A DNA stretch of 64,000 bases, from assembly GCF_025195095.1 (NCBI RefSeq), contig NZ_JANAVZ010000001.1, positions 1 through 64,000 on the forward strand, written 5' to 3'. The number at the start of each line of letters is the position of its first letter. The first letter of the stretch is position 1. Made by a program: the position numbers and the translations under genes. This DNA is from Paracoccus maritimus (GTDB taxonomy: Bacteria > Pseudomonadota > Alphaproteobacteria > Rhodobacterales > Rhodobacteraceae). Shown here piece by piece: positions 17,521 through 28,272 of this stretch. The notes under the pieces were generated by a model, which had not been told where the DNA came from, searched no databases, and saw nothing but the letters and a program-made list of their open reading frames with translations.

Positions 17521-18357
17521 ATGAGCGATTTCCAACAGACCGAAACCGGGGATCTGCCGGGTATCGTGGTGACCGGTGCCTCGGGCCGGATGGGACAGAT
17601 GCTGATCCGGCTGATCCTTGAGAACGGCGATTGTCGGCTGGCCGGCGCGCTGGAACGCGCGGGCCACGACTGGATCGGTCGCGACATCGGCGAGGCGATG
17701 GGCGGGCAGCCGGTGGGCATCATGGTCAGCGACGATCCGGTCGGCGTGATCGCGCGAGCCCAGGCCGTGATCGATTTCACCGCGCCGGCGGCCACCGTGG
17801 CCTTTGCCGAACTGACGGCGCAGGCGCGCGCGGTGCACGTGATCGGCACCACCGGTCTGGCCGAGGACGATCTGGCGAAACTGGCGGCCTCGGCGCGTCA
17901 CGCCCCGATCATCCGCGCCGGCAACATGAGCCTTGGGGTCAACCTGCTGGTCGGCCTGACCCGAAAGGTGGCAGCCGCGCTTGGCGAGGAATGGGACATC
18001 GAGGTGGTCGAGGCGCATCACCGCATGAAGGTCGATGCGCCGTCGGGAACGGCGCTGATGCTGGGCGAGGCCGCGGCCGAAGGACGCGGCGCCGACCTGG
18101 CCGATCTGCGCATCCCGGCGCGCGAGGGAATCACCGGTGCGCGCGAGCCAGGCAGCATCGGCTTTTCAGCCATTCGCGGCGGCGACGTGGTGGGCGAACA
18201 TGACGTGATCTTCGCCGGTGCGGGCGAACGCCTGATCCTGCGCCACGTCGCGACCGACAGGGCCATCTTTGCACGCGGCGCGATCCGCGCGGCCTTGTGG
18301 GGTCAGGACAAGGGACCGGGCGAATACGATATGGCCGACGTGCTGGGCCTGACCTGA
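17521..18357 (+). CDS. dapB: 4-hydroxy-tetrahydrodipicolinate reductase
   Basis: DapB reduces the product of DapA with NAD(P)H in the lysine and meso-diaminopimelate pathway. The 278-residue protein has the Rossmann motif GASGRMG (residues 19-25) and the signature [15 protein letters not shown], which holds the catalytic His and Lys. Its length is normal. The first eleven residues ([11 protein letters not shown]) are a non-conserved extension before the Rossmann strand, so a slightly later start cannot be excluded. It converges with the SH3 gene, the stops being nine bases apart. Confidence 0.96.
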   Translation: MSDFQQTETGDLPGIVVTGASGRMGQMLIRLILENGDCRLAGALERAGHDWIGRDIGEAMGGQPVGIMVSDDPVGVIARAQAVIDFTAPAATVAFAELTAQARAVHVIGTTGLAEDDLAKLAASARHAPIIRAGNMSLGVNLLVGLTRKVAAALGEEWDIEVVEAHHRMKVDAPSGTALMLGEAAAEGRGADLADLRIPAREGITGAREPGSIGFSAIRGGDVVGEHDVIFAGAGERLILRHVATDRAIFARGAIRAALWGQDKGPGEYDMADVLGLT

Positions 18358-18366
18358 GATGCCGCC

Positions 18367-18963
18367 CTAGTTCCCGATCCGGCAGCATCCCGACAACAGG
18401 CTTGGGGTATCGCCATGGCGGATCAGCGTCGCGCGCATCCCGAAGCTGCGATCCGACATCCCGTCAGAACAGATCTGCGGGGTTTCGACCAGCGTGATCC
18501 CCTCGGCCACCACTGCACGGGCTGGATCGCGGAACACGCCCGTGCCCAGGGTCGATTGCACCACGTGGCGTTCCTGTTCGATGTCCAAACCGCTCAGCAC
18601 CAGATCGCCGCCGTCGATCCTGACGTCCCAGAAGGGCTCGGTTCCGAAGCAGGCGAACCCGTCCGGCACAGTGCCGTCATGCCAGACATCGGTGCGATAG
18701 CTGAGAAAGCGCATCGACACCCACCCTGCCCGTTCGCCGCTGTTCACCTGCCCCCAGCCATCCTGTTCCTGCACGACCTCGATTCGCGTCGCATCCGGGG
18801 CAAGCGCGCCGATCACCGGGGCCGAGGCGTCGGGCCTTTCGCGAATGTTCAGCACGTCATCCTTCGCGACGCCGGTCACGTCGAACAGGGTCGGCAGGAT
18901 ATATTCCTGCGTGGCAAGGGCCGGATGGGCCAGCAGCATGAAGACAAGCGTAAATCGCAGCAT
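18367..18963 (-). CDS. Secreted SH3-domain protein with COG3650-like C-terminal domain
   Basis: This 198-residue protein has a signal peptide (MLRFTLVFMLLAHPALA). A bacterial SH3 domain follows at about 30-90, seen in VLNIRERPDASAPVIGALAP and GWGQVNSGERAGWVSMRFL. The last half begins CFGTEPFWDVRIDGGDLVLSG, a motif of small secreted proteins grouped in COG3650. Cysteines at the end (SGCCRIGN) may form disulfides. The start at 18963 has AAGGA upstream; the frame is open further but without a better site. The role is unknown; an envelope sensing or wall-binding role is inference from the SH3 domain. Confidence 0.82.
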   Translation of the reverse strand: MLRFTLVFMLLAHPALATQEYILPTLFDVTGVAKDDVLNIRERPDASAPVIGALAPDATRIEVVQEQDGWGQVNSGERAGWVSMRFLSYRTDVWHDGTVPDGFACFGTEPFWDVRIDGGDLVLSGLDIEQERHVVQSTLGTGVFRDPARAVVAEGITLVETPQICSDGMSDRSFGMRATLIRHGDTPSLLSGCCRIGN

Positions 18964-19054
18964 GAAACGTCCTTCCCACTGGTGGCAGCACCGGACAGAT
19001 ATTGCCATGACACGGGGCGTTTGCACCAGCCCGACAACCAGCTAGAAGCGGGGC

Positions 19055-20464
19055 ATGACCAGCACGCGACTGACCGCCGACGAAACCATGACCGCCGCCC
19101 TTGCACGGATGCTGGCGGCCACGGCGCGGCCGGGCGAAACGATCCTGCTGGACGGGCCGGTCGGCGCTGGCAAGACGCATTTCGCCCGCGCCTTCATCCG
19201 TGCGCGGCAGGGCGAGGCGGCCGAGGACGTGCCCAGCCCGACCTTCACGCTGGTTCAGACCTATGACGACCCGATGGGAACCGAGATCTGGCACGCCGAC
19301 CTTTATCGCCTGACCGACCCCTCCGAACTGGATGAGCTGGGGCTGGACGAGGCGCAGGACAACGCGATCTGCCTCATCGAATGGCCAGACCGGATGGAGG
19401 CCCTGCCCGAACGCGCGCTGACCGTCGCGATCACCATGACGGACGACCCGGATCTGCGTGACATCGCCCTGTCCGGCCCGGATGTCATCCGCACAGCGGA
19501 GCGAGCGCGGTTCGTGGTCGCCGCCGGGTGGGGCGCGGCGCGCGTCCTGCCGCTGGCCGGCGATGCATCGGCCCGGCGATATTTCCGCCTGACGGATCAG
19601 GCAGGCAGCGCCATTCTGATGGACGATCCGTCGGGCGATTGCGCCCGCTTTGCCCGGATGACCCGCTGGCTGCGGGATCACGGCTTTGCGGCCCCCGCGA
19701 TCCTGGCCGAGGATCAGGCAGCAGGATTGCTGCTGGTGCAGGATCTGGGCGACGATCTGGTTGCGCGCGTGCTGCATGCCCAACCTGACCTTGCGCCCAG
19801 GATCTATCACCGGATCACCGATTTCCTAGTCGATCTGCATCGTCATCCGGCACCCGATTTCGTTTGCGCGCTGGACGGCCCCACCCTGGCAGACCAGGTG
19901 GGACTGTTCGCAGAGTGGTATCCGCAGGCAGTCGGTCACCCAAGCGACGCTGCGCGCGACATTGCGCCCGCCATCGCCCGGTTGCATGCCGAACTGGCGG
20001 CAGACATGACCCCGGTCCTGTCCTTGCGCGATTTCCATGCCGAGAACCTGATCTGGAATGGCGACGCCGCGCTTGGCCTGATCGACTATCAGGACGCGGT
20101 GGCCTGCCATCCGGCCTATGATCTGGTCTCGGCGCTGCAGGACGCCCGCCGAGACGTAGATCCCCAGATCGAGGCCGACTGCATCGCCCGCTATCTGGCC
20201 GCGACCGGTCTGGACCGGGATCGATTCCGCGCCGCCTATGCGCTGCTGGGGGCGCAGCGGAACCTGCGGATCATCGGCATCTTCACACGGCTATGCCTGC
20301 GCGACGGCAAGCCGCGCTATCTGGATTTCATGCCGCGCGTCTGGGATCATCTTCAGCGCGATCTTGGCCATCCGGCGCTGACGCCGCTGGCCCGGATCAT
20401 CGCCGAGATCCCCGCCCCGGACAGCGCCGCCATCGAAAGGATCCGCCGCCAATGCGCCCGCTGA
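19055..20464 (+). CDS. tsaE: Bifunctional TsaE / APH-family sugar kinase (AmgK-like) fusion
   Basis: This is one 469-residue chain with two domains. Residues 1 to about 150 are TsaE, the ATPase of the tRNA threonylcarbamoyladenosine (t6A37) complex, with Walker A GPVGAGKTHFAR and the HADLYRL and IEWPDR segments. Residues about 155-469 are an aminoglycoside-phosphotransferase-like kinase with LRDFHAENLIW and the GLIDYQDA metal motif. It resembles AmgK, which phosphorylates N-acetylmuramate and N-acetylglucosamine at C1. murU overlaps its end, which supports the AmgK role in peptidoglycan sugar recycling. This TsaE/phosphotransferase fusion is a known arrangement in Rhodobacterales. I see no frameshift between the domains. 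Confidence 0.92.
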   Translation: MTSTRLTADETMTAALARMLAATARPGETILLDGPVGAGKTHFARAFIRARQGEAAEDVPSPTFTLVQTYDDPMGTEIWHADLYRLTDPSELDELGLDEAQDNAICLIEWPDRMEALPERALTVAITMTDDPDLRDIALSGPDVIRTAERARFVVAAGWGAARVLPLAGDASARRYFRLTDQAGSAILMDDPSGDCARFARMTRWLRDHGFAAPAILAEDQAAGLLLVQDLGDDLVARVLHAQPDLAPRIYHRITDFLVDLHRHPAPDFVCALDGPTLADQVGLFAEWYPQAVGHPSDAARDIAPAIARLHAELAADMTPVLSLRDFHAENLIWNGDAALGLIDYQDAVACHPAYDLVSALQDARRDVDPQIEADCIARYLAATGLDRDRFRAAYALLGAQRNLRIIGIFTRLCLRDGKPRYLDFMPRVWDHLQRDLGHPALTPLARIIAEIPAPDSAAIERIRRQCAR

Positions 20465-21120
20465 TGATCTTTGCCGCCGGGCTTGGCACACGGATGCGCC
20501 CGCTGACCGACACCTGTCCCAAGCCGCTGCTCCAGGTCGGCGGACAGACCCTGCTGGATCGTGCGCTGGCGCTGGGGCGGCAGGCCGGATGCGCGCCGGT
20601 TGCGGTGAACAGCCACTATCTGGGCCAGCAGATCGCCGATCATCTGGCCGGGCAGGACGTCGCGATCAGCGACGAACCCGGCACCATCCTCGACACCGGC
20701 GGTGGCTTGCGAAAGGCGCTGCCGCTGCTGGGGCGGGGGCCGGTGATGACGCTGAACCCGGATGTGGTCTGGACCGGGCCGAATCCTCTGGCCGCGCTGG
20801 CCGATGCGTGGCGCGACGACATGCATGCGCTTCTGGCGCTGGTCCCGTTGGAGGGCGCCACGGCGCGGATCGGCACGGGCGATTTCGCGCTGGATCAGGA
20901 CGGGCGGATCAGCCGCAAGGGCGATTTCGTCTATGCCGGGGCACAGATCATCCGGCCGGACCTGCTGGACGACATCCCCGAGAAGGTGTTTTCGCTGAAC
21001 CGTCTCTGGGATCTGATGATCGCCCAGGGGTCCGCGTTCGGCATGATCCACAAGGGCGGCTGGTGCGATGTCGGACGCCCCGACGCGATCCCGCTGGCCG
21101 AGACGCTGCTGCATGGCTGA
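20452..21120 (+). CDS. murU: Sugar-1-phosphate nucleotidyltransferase, MurU-like
   Basis: This 222-residue nucleotidyltransferase probably joins UTP and N-acetylmuramate-1-phosphate to give UDP-MurNAc, which lets the cell rebuild precursor from recycled wall sugar. The signature FAAGLGTRMRPLT is at the N-terminus, followed by the PKPLLQVGG motif. GTILDTGGGLRKALPLLG and the LNPDVVWTG metal-binding region complete the fold. ATG 20452 overlaps the kinase gene by 13 bases, and addB starts before its stop, so translation is coupled on both sides. The substrate is inferred from the adjacent AmgK-like domain. Confidence 0.88.
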   Translation: MRPLMIFAAGLGTRMRPLTDTCPKPLLQVGGQTLLDRALALGRQAGCAPVAVNSHYLGQQIADHLAGQDVAISDEPGTILDTGGGLRKALPLLGRGPVMTLNPDVVWTGPNPLAALADAWRDDMHALLALVPLEGATARIGTGDFALDQDGRISRKGDFVYAGAQIIRPDLLDDIPEKVFSLNRLWDLMIAQGSAFGMIHKGGWCDVGRPDAIPLAETLLHG

Positions 21121-24061
21121 ATGGCAAAGCGGCCTGTTCGCCCTTCCGCCCGGCGTCGATTTCGCGGCCGAGTTCGTGCGCGGTTTTCTGGACCGGATGT
21201 CCGGCCAGCCGCCCGAGGCCGTGGCGCGCGTCACGATCTATGCGAATTCGGGCCGCACCCTGACCGCCATGCAGGACGCCTTCGACCGGCACGGCCCACT
21301 TCTGCTGCCGACTCTACGGGTCGTGACCGATCTGGGCGCAGGTCCGGCGGCGGCGCATGGACCGCTTGCCGCACCGTTGGCGCGCAGGCTGGAACTGGCG
21401 CGGCTGATCGACGGGCTGCTGGGCCAGCGCCCCGACCTGGCGGCTGGCCATTCGGTGCCGGCGCTGGCGCATTCGCTGGCCGACCTGATGACCGAGATGC
21501 AGACCGAAGGCTGCGGCCCGGATGCGCTGTATTCCATCGACACCGGTGATCATGCACGCCATTGGCAAAATGCGCTGGAGTTCCTGCGCATCGCCGCCGA
21601 TTTCCACCTGACGGGCGTGCCGGTCGATCGCGCCGCCCGCCAGCGCATCGCAGCCCAGACCGCTGCCGCCGATTGGGCCCGGGGACTGAACCTGCCTGCC
21701 GATCCGGTGATCGTCGCGGGTTCGACCGGATCGCACGGGGCGACGCGGCTGTTCATGCAGGCAGTGGCCGGACTGCCGAACGGCGCCGTCGTGCTGCCTG
21801 GCTTTGGTGCGGGCCAGCCGCAGGATGTGTGGGACCGGCTGGATGTCACCGCCGAGGATCATCCGCAAGCCCGCTTCGCCCCCCTGATCGGCGCAGTCGG
21901 CATGCCCCGCGCATGGACGGACGCAGCCGCCGCGGCACCCGACCGCAACCGACTGGTGTCGCTGGCCCTGAGGCCCGCCCCGGTCACCGACCAGTGGATC
22001 GCGGAGGGGCCGTCGCTGCCCGACCTGTTGCCCGCCTGCGATGGGCTGACCCTGATCGAGGCCGACCAGCCGGGGCAAGAGGCCGAAGCCATTGCCCTGG
22101 TCATGCGCGACGCTGCCGAACGGGTCACGCCGGTGACGCTGATCGCCGCCGATCGCGACCTGATCCGGCGTGTGAACGCGGCACTGGACCGCTGGCATCT
22201 GCGCGCCGACGACAGTGCCGGACGTCCGTTGCCGCAGACCGCGCCCGGCCTGTTCCTGCGCCACGTGACGGGGCTGTTCGGCGAGGCGCTGACCATCGAC
22301 CGGCTACTGATCCTGTTGAAACATCCGCTGACGGCGACGGGCTCTTTGCTGATCGGTGCGAACGATGCCAGACGCCAGGCGCGTGATCTGGAACTGGAGT
22401 TGCGCGACCGGGGGCCGGTCTTTCCCACCGGCGACGCGTTGCGAAACTGGGCGACGCGGGGCGATGAGGTTCGCAAGCTTTGGGCAGAATGGGCGGCAGA
22501 CGTTGCAGATCACTTCAAGGTCTTCGAGACCGATCTGACGCCCCGCCCGATTTCGGACCGGCTGGCCGATCTTCGCCGCATGGCCGAGATGCTGGCCGCT
22601 GGCCCGGGTGGCGATGCAACCGCGTCGGAGCTTTGGAAGAAAAAGCCCGGCCAGCTTGCCAGATCCGTCATCGACCATCTGGCCGAACACGCGGGGGAAG
22701 GACCGGATCTGGGCCCGGGCGATTTTGCCAGCCTGCTGTATGATGAACTGCAGGCGCTGGCCGACCGCACCGAGGCAGATTACAACCCGCTGCTGAAAAT
22801 CCGAGGCCCGCGCGAGGCACGGATCGTGGGCGCGGGCATGGTCATCCTGTCGGGCCTGAACGAAGGCGGCTGGCCGCAGGCGCTGTCGCCCGACCCCTGG
22901 CTGTCGCGCCAGATGCGGCTGCAGGCCGGGCTGACCCTGCCGGAACGCCAGATTGGTCTGGCCGCACATGATTTCCAGCAGGGCATCGGTGCGGCGCGGG
23001 TGATCCTGACGCGGGCAAAGCGCAATGCGGAAGCCGAGACAATTCCGTCGCGCTGGCTGAACCGTCTGACGAATCTGATGGCCGGCCTGCCGGAACGCAA
23101 CGGCCCCCAGGCGCTGCAGGCGATGCGTGAACGTGGCAGGCACTGGCTGGCCCTGGCCGAGGCCGCGGCCCGGCCAGAAGCACGGCTGGCGCCGGCTGCC
23201 CGCCCCTCGCCCATTCCGCCTGAACCCGCCTTCGACGAACTGCCCGTGACGGATATCGCGCTGCTGATCCGCGATCCCTACGCCGTCTATGCAAAGCGGG
23301 TGCTGAAACTGCGGCCGCTGAACCCGCTTCGCCCGGAGCCCGACGCCGCCTTGCGCGGCCAGACCCTGCACAGCATCGTTGAGGCCTTGTTGCGGACGCG
23401 ACCCTCGGCGCAGACCCCGCCCGACACGCTGCGCCGGACGTTTCTGGACATCACCGCAGAGATTCTGGAAAAAGAGGTGCCATGGCCATCGGCCCGCGCC
23501 TTCTGGCAGGCCCGGATGGAAGGGATCGCCGACCGGATCGTTTCCGACGAACTGGCCCGGCTGGCCGAGGGCAGCCCGCAGGTGATCGAACAGCGCGGCG
23601 CGGTCCGGGTGTCCGGCATGAATTTCCGGCTGACTGCAAAACCCGACCGGATCGACCTGCTGCATGATGGCCGGGCGATGATCTACGACTACAAATCCGG
23701 CAAGCCGCCATCGGACGCGCAGATCGCGCATTTCGACAAGCAACTTGTGCTGGAGGCCGCAATGGCCCGGCACGGCGCATTCCCGGATCTGGGTCCGGTA
23801 GACGTAGCCGGGATCCGCTATATCCAGCTGGGGGGCGATGGCGCGACCCACGAACGCGATTTCTCGGCCCTGATCGAGAAACAGAACTGGGATGGCTTTC
23901 TGCGCCTGGTCGCGTCCTACCTGACCGGCGGAACGGGCTTCACCGCGATCCGGGCGCCGGAATTGCGAGCCTATGCCGGCGACTATGATCACCTGGCGCG
24001 CTATGGTGAATGGTCGCTGGCCGATGACCCGCAGCCCGGAAGGGTCGGCCATGACGAATGA
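21113..24061 (+). CDS. addB: AddB, nuclease subunit of the AddAB double-strand break repair enzyme
   Basis: AddB forms the helicase-nuclease with AddA that resects broken DNA ends for RecA loading, the alphaproteobacterial equivalent of RecBCD. The predicted 982-residue protein has a degenerate helicase-like N-terminal half and a C-terminal PD-(D/E)XK nuclease domain, with LRGQTLHSIVEALL and IYDYKSGKPP near the end. The start ATG 21113 (MAEWQSGLFALPPG) overlaps murU by eight bases. addA begins eleven bases before its stop. The order addB-addA is standard in the group. Confidence 0.94.
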   Translation: MAEWQSGLFALPPGVDFAAEFVRGFLDRMSGQPPEAVARVTIYANSGRTLTAMQDAFDRHGPLLLPTLRVVTDLGAGPAAAHGPLAAPLARRLELARLIDGLLGQRPDLAAGHSVPALAHSLADLMTEMQTEGCGPDALYSIDTGDHARHWQNALEFLRIAADFHLTGVPVDRAARQRIAAQTAAADWARGLNLPADPVIVAGSTGSHGATRLFMQAVAGLPNGAVVLPGFGAGQPQDVWDRLDVTAEDHPQARFAPLIGAVGMPRAWTDAAAAAPDRNRLVSLALRPAPVTDQWIAEGPSLPDLLPACDGLTLIEADQPGQEAEAIALVMRDAAERVTPVTLIAADRDLIRRVNAALDRWHLRADDSAGRPLPQTAPGLFLRHVTGLFGEALTIDRLLILLKHPLTATGSLLIGANDARRQARDLELELRDRGPVFPTGDALRNWATRGDEVRKLWAEWAADVADHFKVFETDLTPRPISDRLADLRRMAEMLAAGPGGDATASELWKKKPGQLARSVIDHLAEHAGEGPDLGPGDFASLLYDELQALADRTEADYNPLLKIRGPREARIVGAGMVILSGLNEGGWPQALSPDPWLSRQMRLQAGLTLPERQIGLAAHDFQQGIGAARVILTRAKRNAEAETIPSRWLNRLTNLMAGLPERNGPQALQAMRERGRHWLALAEAAARPEARLAPAARPSPIPPEPAFDELPVTDIALLIRDPYAVYAKRVLKLRPLNPLRPEPDAALRGQTLHSIVEALLRTRPSAQTPPDTLRRTFLDITAEILEKEVPWPSARAFWQARMEGIADRIVSDELARLAEGSPQVIEQRGAVRVSGMNFRLTAKPDRIDLLHDGRAMIYDYKSGKPPSDAQIAHFDKQLVLEAAMARHGAFPDLGPVDVAGIRYIQLGGDGATHERDFSALIEKQNWDGFLRLVASYLTGGTGFTAIRAPELRAYAGDYDHLARYGEWSLADDPQPGRVGHDE

Positions 24062-27000
24062 CGCGACGCTGAACCAGATCGCTGCCGCCGATCCGCTGCG
24101 CTCGACCTGGCTGACGGCGAATGCCGGATCTGGCAAGACGCGGGTGCTGACCGACCGCGTCGCCCGTCTGCTGCTGTCGGGCTGCGCGCCCGAACGCATC
24201 CTGTGCCTGACCTATACCAAGGCGGCCGCGACAGAGATGCAGAACCGTTTGCTGCGCCGCCTGGGCGAATGGGCGATGCTGCCCGAGCCCCGACTGCGCG
24301 CCGCGCTGGCCGATCTGGGCGAGGGCGTGACCGCCGATCTGGCACAGGCGCGGCGCCTGTTCGCGCGCGCCATCGAAACCCCCGGTGGGCTGAAGGTCCA
24401 GACCATCCACAGTTTCTGCGCTGCGCTTCTGCGGCGCTTTCCGCTGGAAGCCGGCGTTCCGATGGGGTTTGCGGAACTGGACGACCGCTCGGCTCGCGTT
24501 CTGCGCGCCGAGATCGTCGAGGAAATGGCGCGGGACGGCAACCCCGCGATCCGCGACCTGACCACATTGCATGGTGGCGACAATCTGGACGGGTTCCTGG
24601 CCAGCCTGTCCGAGGCCGATTTCGGCGATACCCCAGACGCGGACGCGATCTGGGCGTTACTGGGGCTGCCGCCCGGACTGACCGAGGATCTGTTGCTGGG
24701 TCATGTCTTCGAAGGGGGCGAGGCTGAACTGTTCGACGTGCTGGTGCCGATCTTTGCGACCGGCGGCACGACCGATACGCGACTGGCCGAAAAGCTGCGC
24801 CAGGGCAACTGGCGTGCGCCCGGGATGGCCGAACTGCACCTGCTGATCGGCGCGCTGCTGACGGGATCTGGTGCGAAGGAACCCTTTGCCGCGAAAATCG
24901 GCAGCCTTCCGACCAAGGCGCTGCGGACCGGCCCCTGCGCACCGTTCATGGCCGATCTGGAAGACCTGATGCTGCGCGTGCAGGATGCCCGCGCAGACGC
25001 GCTGGCGCTGGCGCTGGCCGGCAAGACGCTGGCGCTGCATCGCTTTGGCCATGAATTCACGCGGCGGCTGGCGCTGCGCAAGGCCGCGCATGGCTGGCTG
25101 GATTTCGACGACCTGATCCGCAAGACCGCGCAGCTTCTGCGCGAATCCAGCATGGCGCAATGGGTGCTGTGGCGGCTGGATGGCGGCATCGACCATATCC
25201 TTGTCGACGAGGCACAGGACACCAGCCCCGAACAGTGGCGCGTCGTGCGCAGCCTGACCGACGAATTCACCAGCGGCGCCGGCGCACAGGACCGCACCCG
25301 CACGCTGTTCGTGGTGGGCGACCCGAAACAGTCGATCTATTCCTTTCAGGGCGCCGACATCGCCGTGTTCGAGGAAATGCGCACCCGGTTCGGCGATGAT
25401 TTTGCCGCCGTCCAGCAGCCGATGCAGCAGCGCGGGCTGGCACATTCCTTCCGCTCGTCCCCGGCGATCCTGTCGCTGGTCGATGCGGTGTTTCAGGGTG
25501 ACGCGGCCGAAGGGCTGGGCGATCCACCCCGCCATATCGCCTTTCGCGACGCCTTGCCGGGCCGCGTCGATATCTGGCCGCCGCTGGCCGAACCCGACAG
25601 ACCCGAGCCCGGCGACTGGACCCAGCCGGTCGATGCGCCCGCCGAAAATGCCGCCGACACGATGCTGGCCCGCGCAGTGGCATCCCAGATCCGGGCGATG
25701 ATCGGCACCCCCCTGCGGGACGCCAGGACGGGCGATCTGCGCGCCATCGGTCCGGGCGATATCCAGATCCTGGTGCAAAGACGGGCCGGCCTGTTCGAGG
25801 ATCTGCTGCGCGAATGCAAGACTGCCGGGTTGCCGGTCGCCGGGGCGGACCGATTGAAACTGGCGGCCGAACTGGCGGTGCGCGACATCACCGCGACGCT
25901 GTCGGTGCTGGCCACGCCCGAGGACGATCTGTCGCTGGCCGCCGCGCTGCGATCACCGCTGTTCGGGCTGTCCGAGGACGATCTTTACCGGCTGGCCGTC
26001 GGGCGCGGACGAAAGACACTTTGGCAGATGCTGCGCGGCTCGGGCCATGAACGGATTCGCGAGATCTTCACCGATCTCGCGGGTCAGGCCGATTTCATGC
26101 GGCCCTATGACCTGATCTCGCGCCTGCTGACCCGACATGGCGGGCGCGCGGCGCTGATCGCAAGACTGGGGGAAGAAGCCGAGGACGGGATCGACGAATT
26201 GCTGTCGCAGGCCCTTGCCTATGAAAGCGCCGAGACGCCGTCGCTGACCGGTTTCCTCGTCTGGTTGTCCAGCGACGAGGTCGAGGTCAAGCGACAATTG
26301 CCGGGGGGCGCGGGCGGGCTGATCCGGATCATGACCGTGCACGGGTCCAAGGGTCTGGAAAGCCCGGTGGTCATCCTGCCCGAAACCAGAAAGCGCCGTC
26401 CCGACAGTCGCGCCCGCACGGTGCGGATCGATGGCCGCCCGACATGGCGCGGCAACGCCGCAGAACGCCCCGACTCGGTGGCCGATGCCGTCGCGGAACA
26501 GGCTCGGCTGCAGGAACAGGAACGCCGCCGGCTGCTTTACGTCGCGATGACGCGGGCCGAAAGCTGGCTGATCGTGGCGGCGGCGGGCGAGACCGGGGTG
26601 GGGCTGGACAGCTGGCACGCGATGATCGCGGACGGTGCCGGCCGCGCGCCGCTGGATCGTGCGGAACTCCCGATCGACGGCATCGGCACCGGTCTGCGGC
26701 TGTCGTTCGGCGTCTGGCCCATAGGCGATGTCGGCACCCAGTCCGTGTCACCCGCCCGGATCGCGGTGCCCGACTGGGCGCGCCTGGCCGCGCCACAGCC
26801 GCCGGAACGTGCGCGCCCGGTTGCCGCCACATCGCTTGGCGGGGCCAAGATTCTGGCCAGCCCGGTCGATGAGGCCGATCCCGAGGCCGCGATGCTGCGT
26901 GGCACGCGACTGCATCTGCTGCTGGAACATCTGCCGGGCACAGCGCCCGAAGGCTGGGACGCACTGGCCCGGGCTGCCCTTGCCGGGGCCGAAGGCGGGT

Positions 27001-27425
27001 TGCCCGACGCGGACGAATTTGCCGACCTGATGTCCGAGGCGCGCGCGGTCATTCAGGCACCTTCATTGGCCGAGGTGATGGATGTGCCCGAAGGCACCAC
27101 CGTGCTGCGCGAGGTCCGCCTGACCGCGCCGCTGCCCGGATTGGGCATCCTGCACGGCACCGTCGACCGGCTGCTGGTTCGCGACAATCAGGTGCTGGCC
27201 ATCGACTACAAATCGAATGCCGAGGTGCCGGCAACGCCGGACGCAACGCCAGAGGGAATCCTGCGCCAGATGGCCGCCTATCGCGCGGCGCTGCAGGCGA
27301 TCTATCCCCGTCGTGCCATAGGCACGGCCATCCTGTGGACCGCGTCGCGCAGCCTGATGGCATTGCCGGAACCGCTGCTGGACGGGGTGGCCGATGCCCT
27401 TGACCCCACGCGTCTGCGTCCATAG
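24051..27425 (+). CDS. addA: AddA, helicase-nuclease subunit of AddAB
   Basis: AddA is a UvrD-family helicase joined to a RecB-type nuclease domain. The 1124-residue product begins with MTNDATLNQ and has Walker A ANAGSGKT at residues 23-30. The helicase motifs [48 protein letters not shown] and [18 protein letters not shown] follow in order, with [10 protein letters not shown] next. The nuclease motif [11 protein letters not shown] is near the C-terminus. The start at 24051 overlaps the addB end by eleven bases. Length is typical of alphaproteobacterial AddA. trxA follows after 58 bases. Confidence 0.95.
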   Translation: MTNDATLNQIAAADPLRSTWLTANAGSGKTRVLTDRVARLLLSGCAPERILCLTYTKAAATEMQNRLLRRLGEWAMLPEPRLRAALADLGEGVTADLAQARRLFARAIETPGGLKVQTIHSFCAALLRRFPLEAGVPMGFAELDDRSARVLRAEIVEEMARDGNPAIRDLTTLHGGDNLDGFLASLSEADFGDTPDADAIWALLGLPPGLTEDLLLGHVFEGGEAELFDVLVPIFATGGTTDTRLAEKLRQGNWRAPGMAELHLLIGALLTGSGAKEPFAAKIGSLPTKALRTGPCAPFMADLEDLMLRVQDARADALALALAGKTLALHRFGHEFTRRLALRKAAHGWLDFDDLIRKTAQLLRESSMAQWVLWRLDGGIDHILVDEAQDTSPEQWRVVRSLTDEFTSGAGAQDRTRTLFVVGDPKQSIYSFQGADIAVFEEMRTRFGDDFAAVQQPMQQRGLAHSFRSSPAILSLVDAVFQGDAAEGLGDPPRHIAFRDALPGRVDIWPPLAEPDRPEPGDWTQPVDAPAENAADTMLARAVASQIRAMIGTPLRDARTGDLRAIGPGDIQILVQRRAGLFEDLLRECKTAGLPVAGADRLKLAAELAVRDITATLSVLATPEDDLSLAAALRSPLFGLSEDDLYRLAVGRGRKTLWQMLRGSGHERIREIFTDLAGQADFMRPYDLISRLLTRHGGRAALIARLGEEAEDGIDELLSQALAYESAETPSLTGFLVWLSSDEVEVKRQLPGGAGGLIRIMTVHGSKGLESPVVILPETRKRRPDSRARTVRIDGRPTWRGNAAERPDSVADAVAEQARLQEQERRRLLYVAMTRAESWLIVAAAGETGVGLDSWHAMIADGAGRAPLDRAELPIDGIGTGLRLSFGVWPIGDVGTQSVSPARIAVPDWARLAAPQPPERARPVAATSLGGAKILASPVDEADPEAAMLRGTRLHLLLEHLPGTAPEGWDALARAALAGAEGGLPDADEFADLMSEARAVIQAPSLAEVMDVPEGTTVLREVRLTAPLPGLGILHGTVDRLLVRDNQVLAIDYKSNAEVPATPDATPEGILRQMAAYRAALQAIYPRRAIGTAILWTASRSLMALPEPLLDGVADALDPTRLRP

Positions 27426-27483
27426 CTGTATTCCATCCCGCTACGCCGGAACGCCCGGCCCCGCCTTCCAAGGAGAGATCAGC

Positions 27484-27804
27484 ATGGCTACCGTGCACGT
27501 CAATGACAGCGAATTCGACGCCGAAGTGCGTCAGGCCGAAACCCCGGTGATCGTCGATTTCTGGGCCGAGTGGTGTGGCCCCTGCAAGCAGATCGGCCCG
27601 GCGCTGGAAGAGCTGTCGGACGAATATGCCGGCAAGCTGAAGATTGTGAAGGTCAACGTGGACGAGAACCCCGAACAGGCCGCCGCCCTTGGCGTGCGCG
27701 GCATCCCGGCGCTGTTCATGTTCAAGGATGGCGAGGTCGTGTCGAACCGGATGGGCGCCGCGCCAAAGGCCGCGCTGAAAAGCTGGATCGACGAATCCGT
27801 CTGA
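27484..27804 (+). CDS. trxA: Thioredoxin
   Basis: This 106-residue cytosolic thioredoxin carries the active-site WCGPC (Cys31 and Cys34) and the cis-proline loop GIPALFMF. It reduces protein disulfides using electrons from thioredoxin reductase. AAGGAG lies at correct spacing before ATG 27484. It ends the tsaE/murU/addBA run and is followed by a clear terminator, so it is probably last in the operon or has its own promoter in the 58-base gap. Confidence 0.97.
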   Translation: MATVHVNDSEFDAEVRQAETPVIVDFWAEWCGPCKQIGPALEELSDEYAGKLKIVKVNVDENPEQAAALGVRGIPALFMFKDGEVVSNRMGAAPKAALKSWIDESV

Positions 27805-27823
27805 TCGCCTGACCTTCCTGCGT

Positions 27824-27857
27824 CGCCGCCCCGGCCCCTGCGCCCGGGCGGCGTTTT
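27824..27857 (+). terminator. Rho-independent terminator after trxA
   Basis: CGCCGCCC (27824-27831) pairs with GGGCGGCG (27846-27853), with further CCGG/CCGGG pairing possible inside the loop, and is followed directly by TTTT. It lies 20 bases after the trxA stop and 13 bases before the converging cupin gene stop. Confidence 0.85.
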
Positions 27858-27869
27858 CATGTCCGGCTG

Positions 27870-28229
27870 TCAGTCACGCTCTGCTTCCGGGTCGGGAAGG
27901 TCAGTCTGGATCCAGCGCGGCGACAGGTGGATGTCGGTCGTTTCCAGCCGTCCCGGGCCCAGATTGTGGAACTTGTGCGGCATGTCGCGCGGCCCGAACA
28001 GGACATCACCCGCAACCGCCTCGATCTTCTGCGCCCCGATCGTGAACAGCGCCCGGCCCTGACGAACGATGAATACCTCGTCATAGGGGTGGACATGCCA
28101 TCCCGGTCCCTTGCCCGGCGTGTCTGTCTGGTAGACCAGCACCGTCACATCGGTGCCCAAGTCCGCGCCTTCGACATGGCCGCGCCACGCATCATCCCCA
28201 CTGGCCCAATCCTTGCGCGACACGCGCAT
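27870..28229 (-). CDS. Single-domain cupin protein
   Basis: This predicted 119-residue small beta-barrel protein has the cupin metal motif GPGWHVHPYDEVFIVRQG, which supplies His45, His47 and Glu51, and a second-motif histidine in MPHKFHNLG. Such proteins bind a divalent metal and range from isomerases to dioxygenases; the substrate here is unknown. I chose ATG 28229 (MRVSRKDW); a GTG at 28250 would add seven residues. It follows the gene at 28273-29172 by 43 bases on the same strand, so co-transcription is likely. Confidence 0.85.
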   Translation of the reverse strand: MRVSRKDWASGDDAWRGHVEGADLGTDVTVLVYQTDTPGKGPGWHVHPYDEVFIVRQGRALFTIGAQKIEAVAGDVLFGPRDMPHKFHNLGPGRLETTDIHLSPRWIQTDLPDPEAERD

Positions 28230-28272
28230 CGGAACCCGTCCATCCGTCACTGTCCAACCGTTCCGATCGCGC

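Noticed and set aside
22304..24199. Long minus-strand frame opposite addB
   Set aside because: Antisense shadow with biased composition; addB is supported by motifs and overlapping neighbours.
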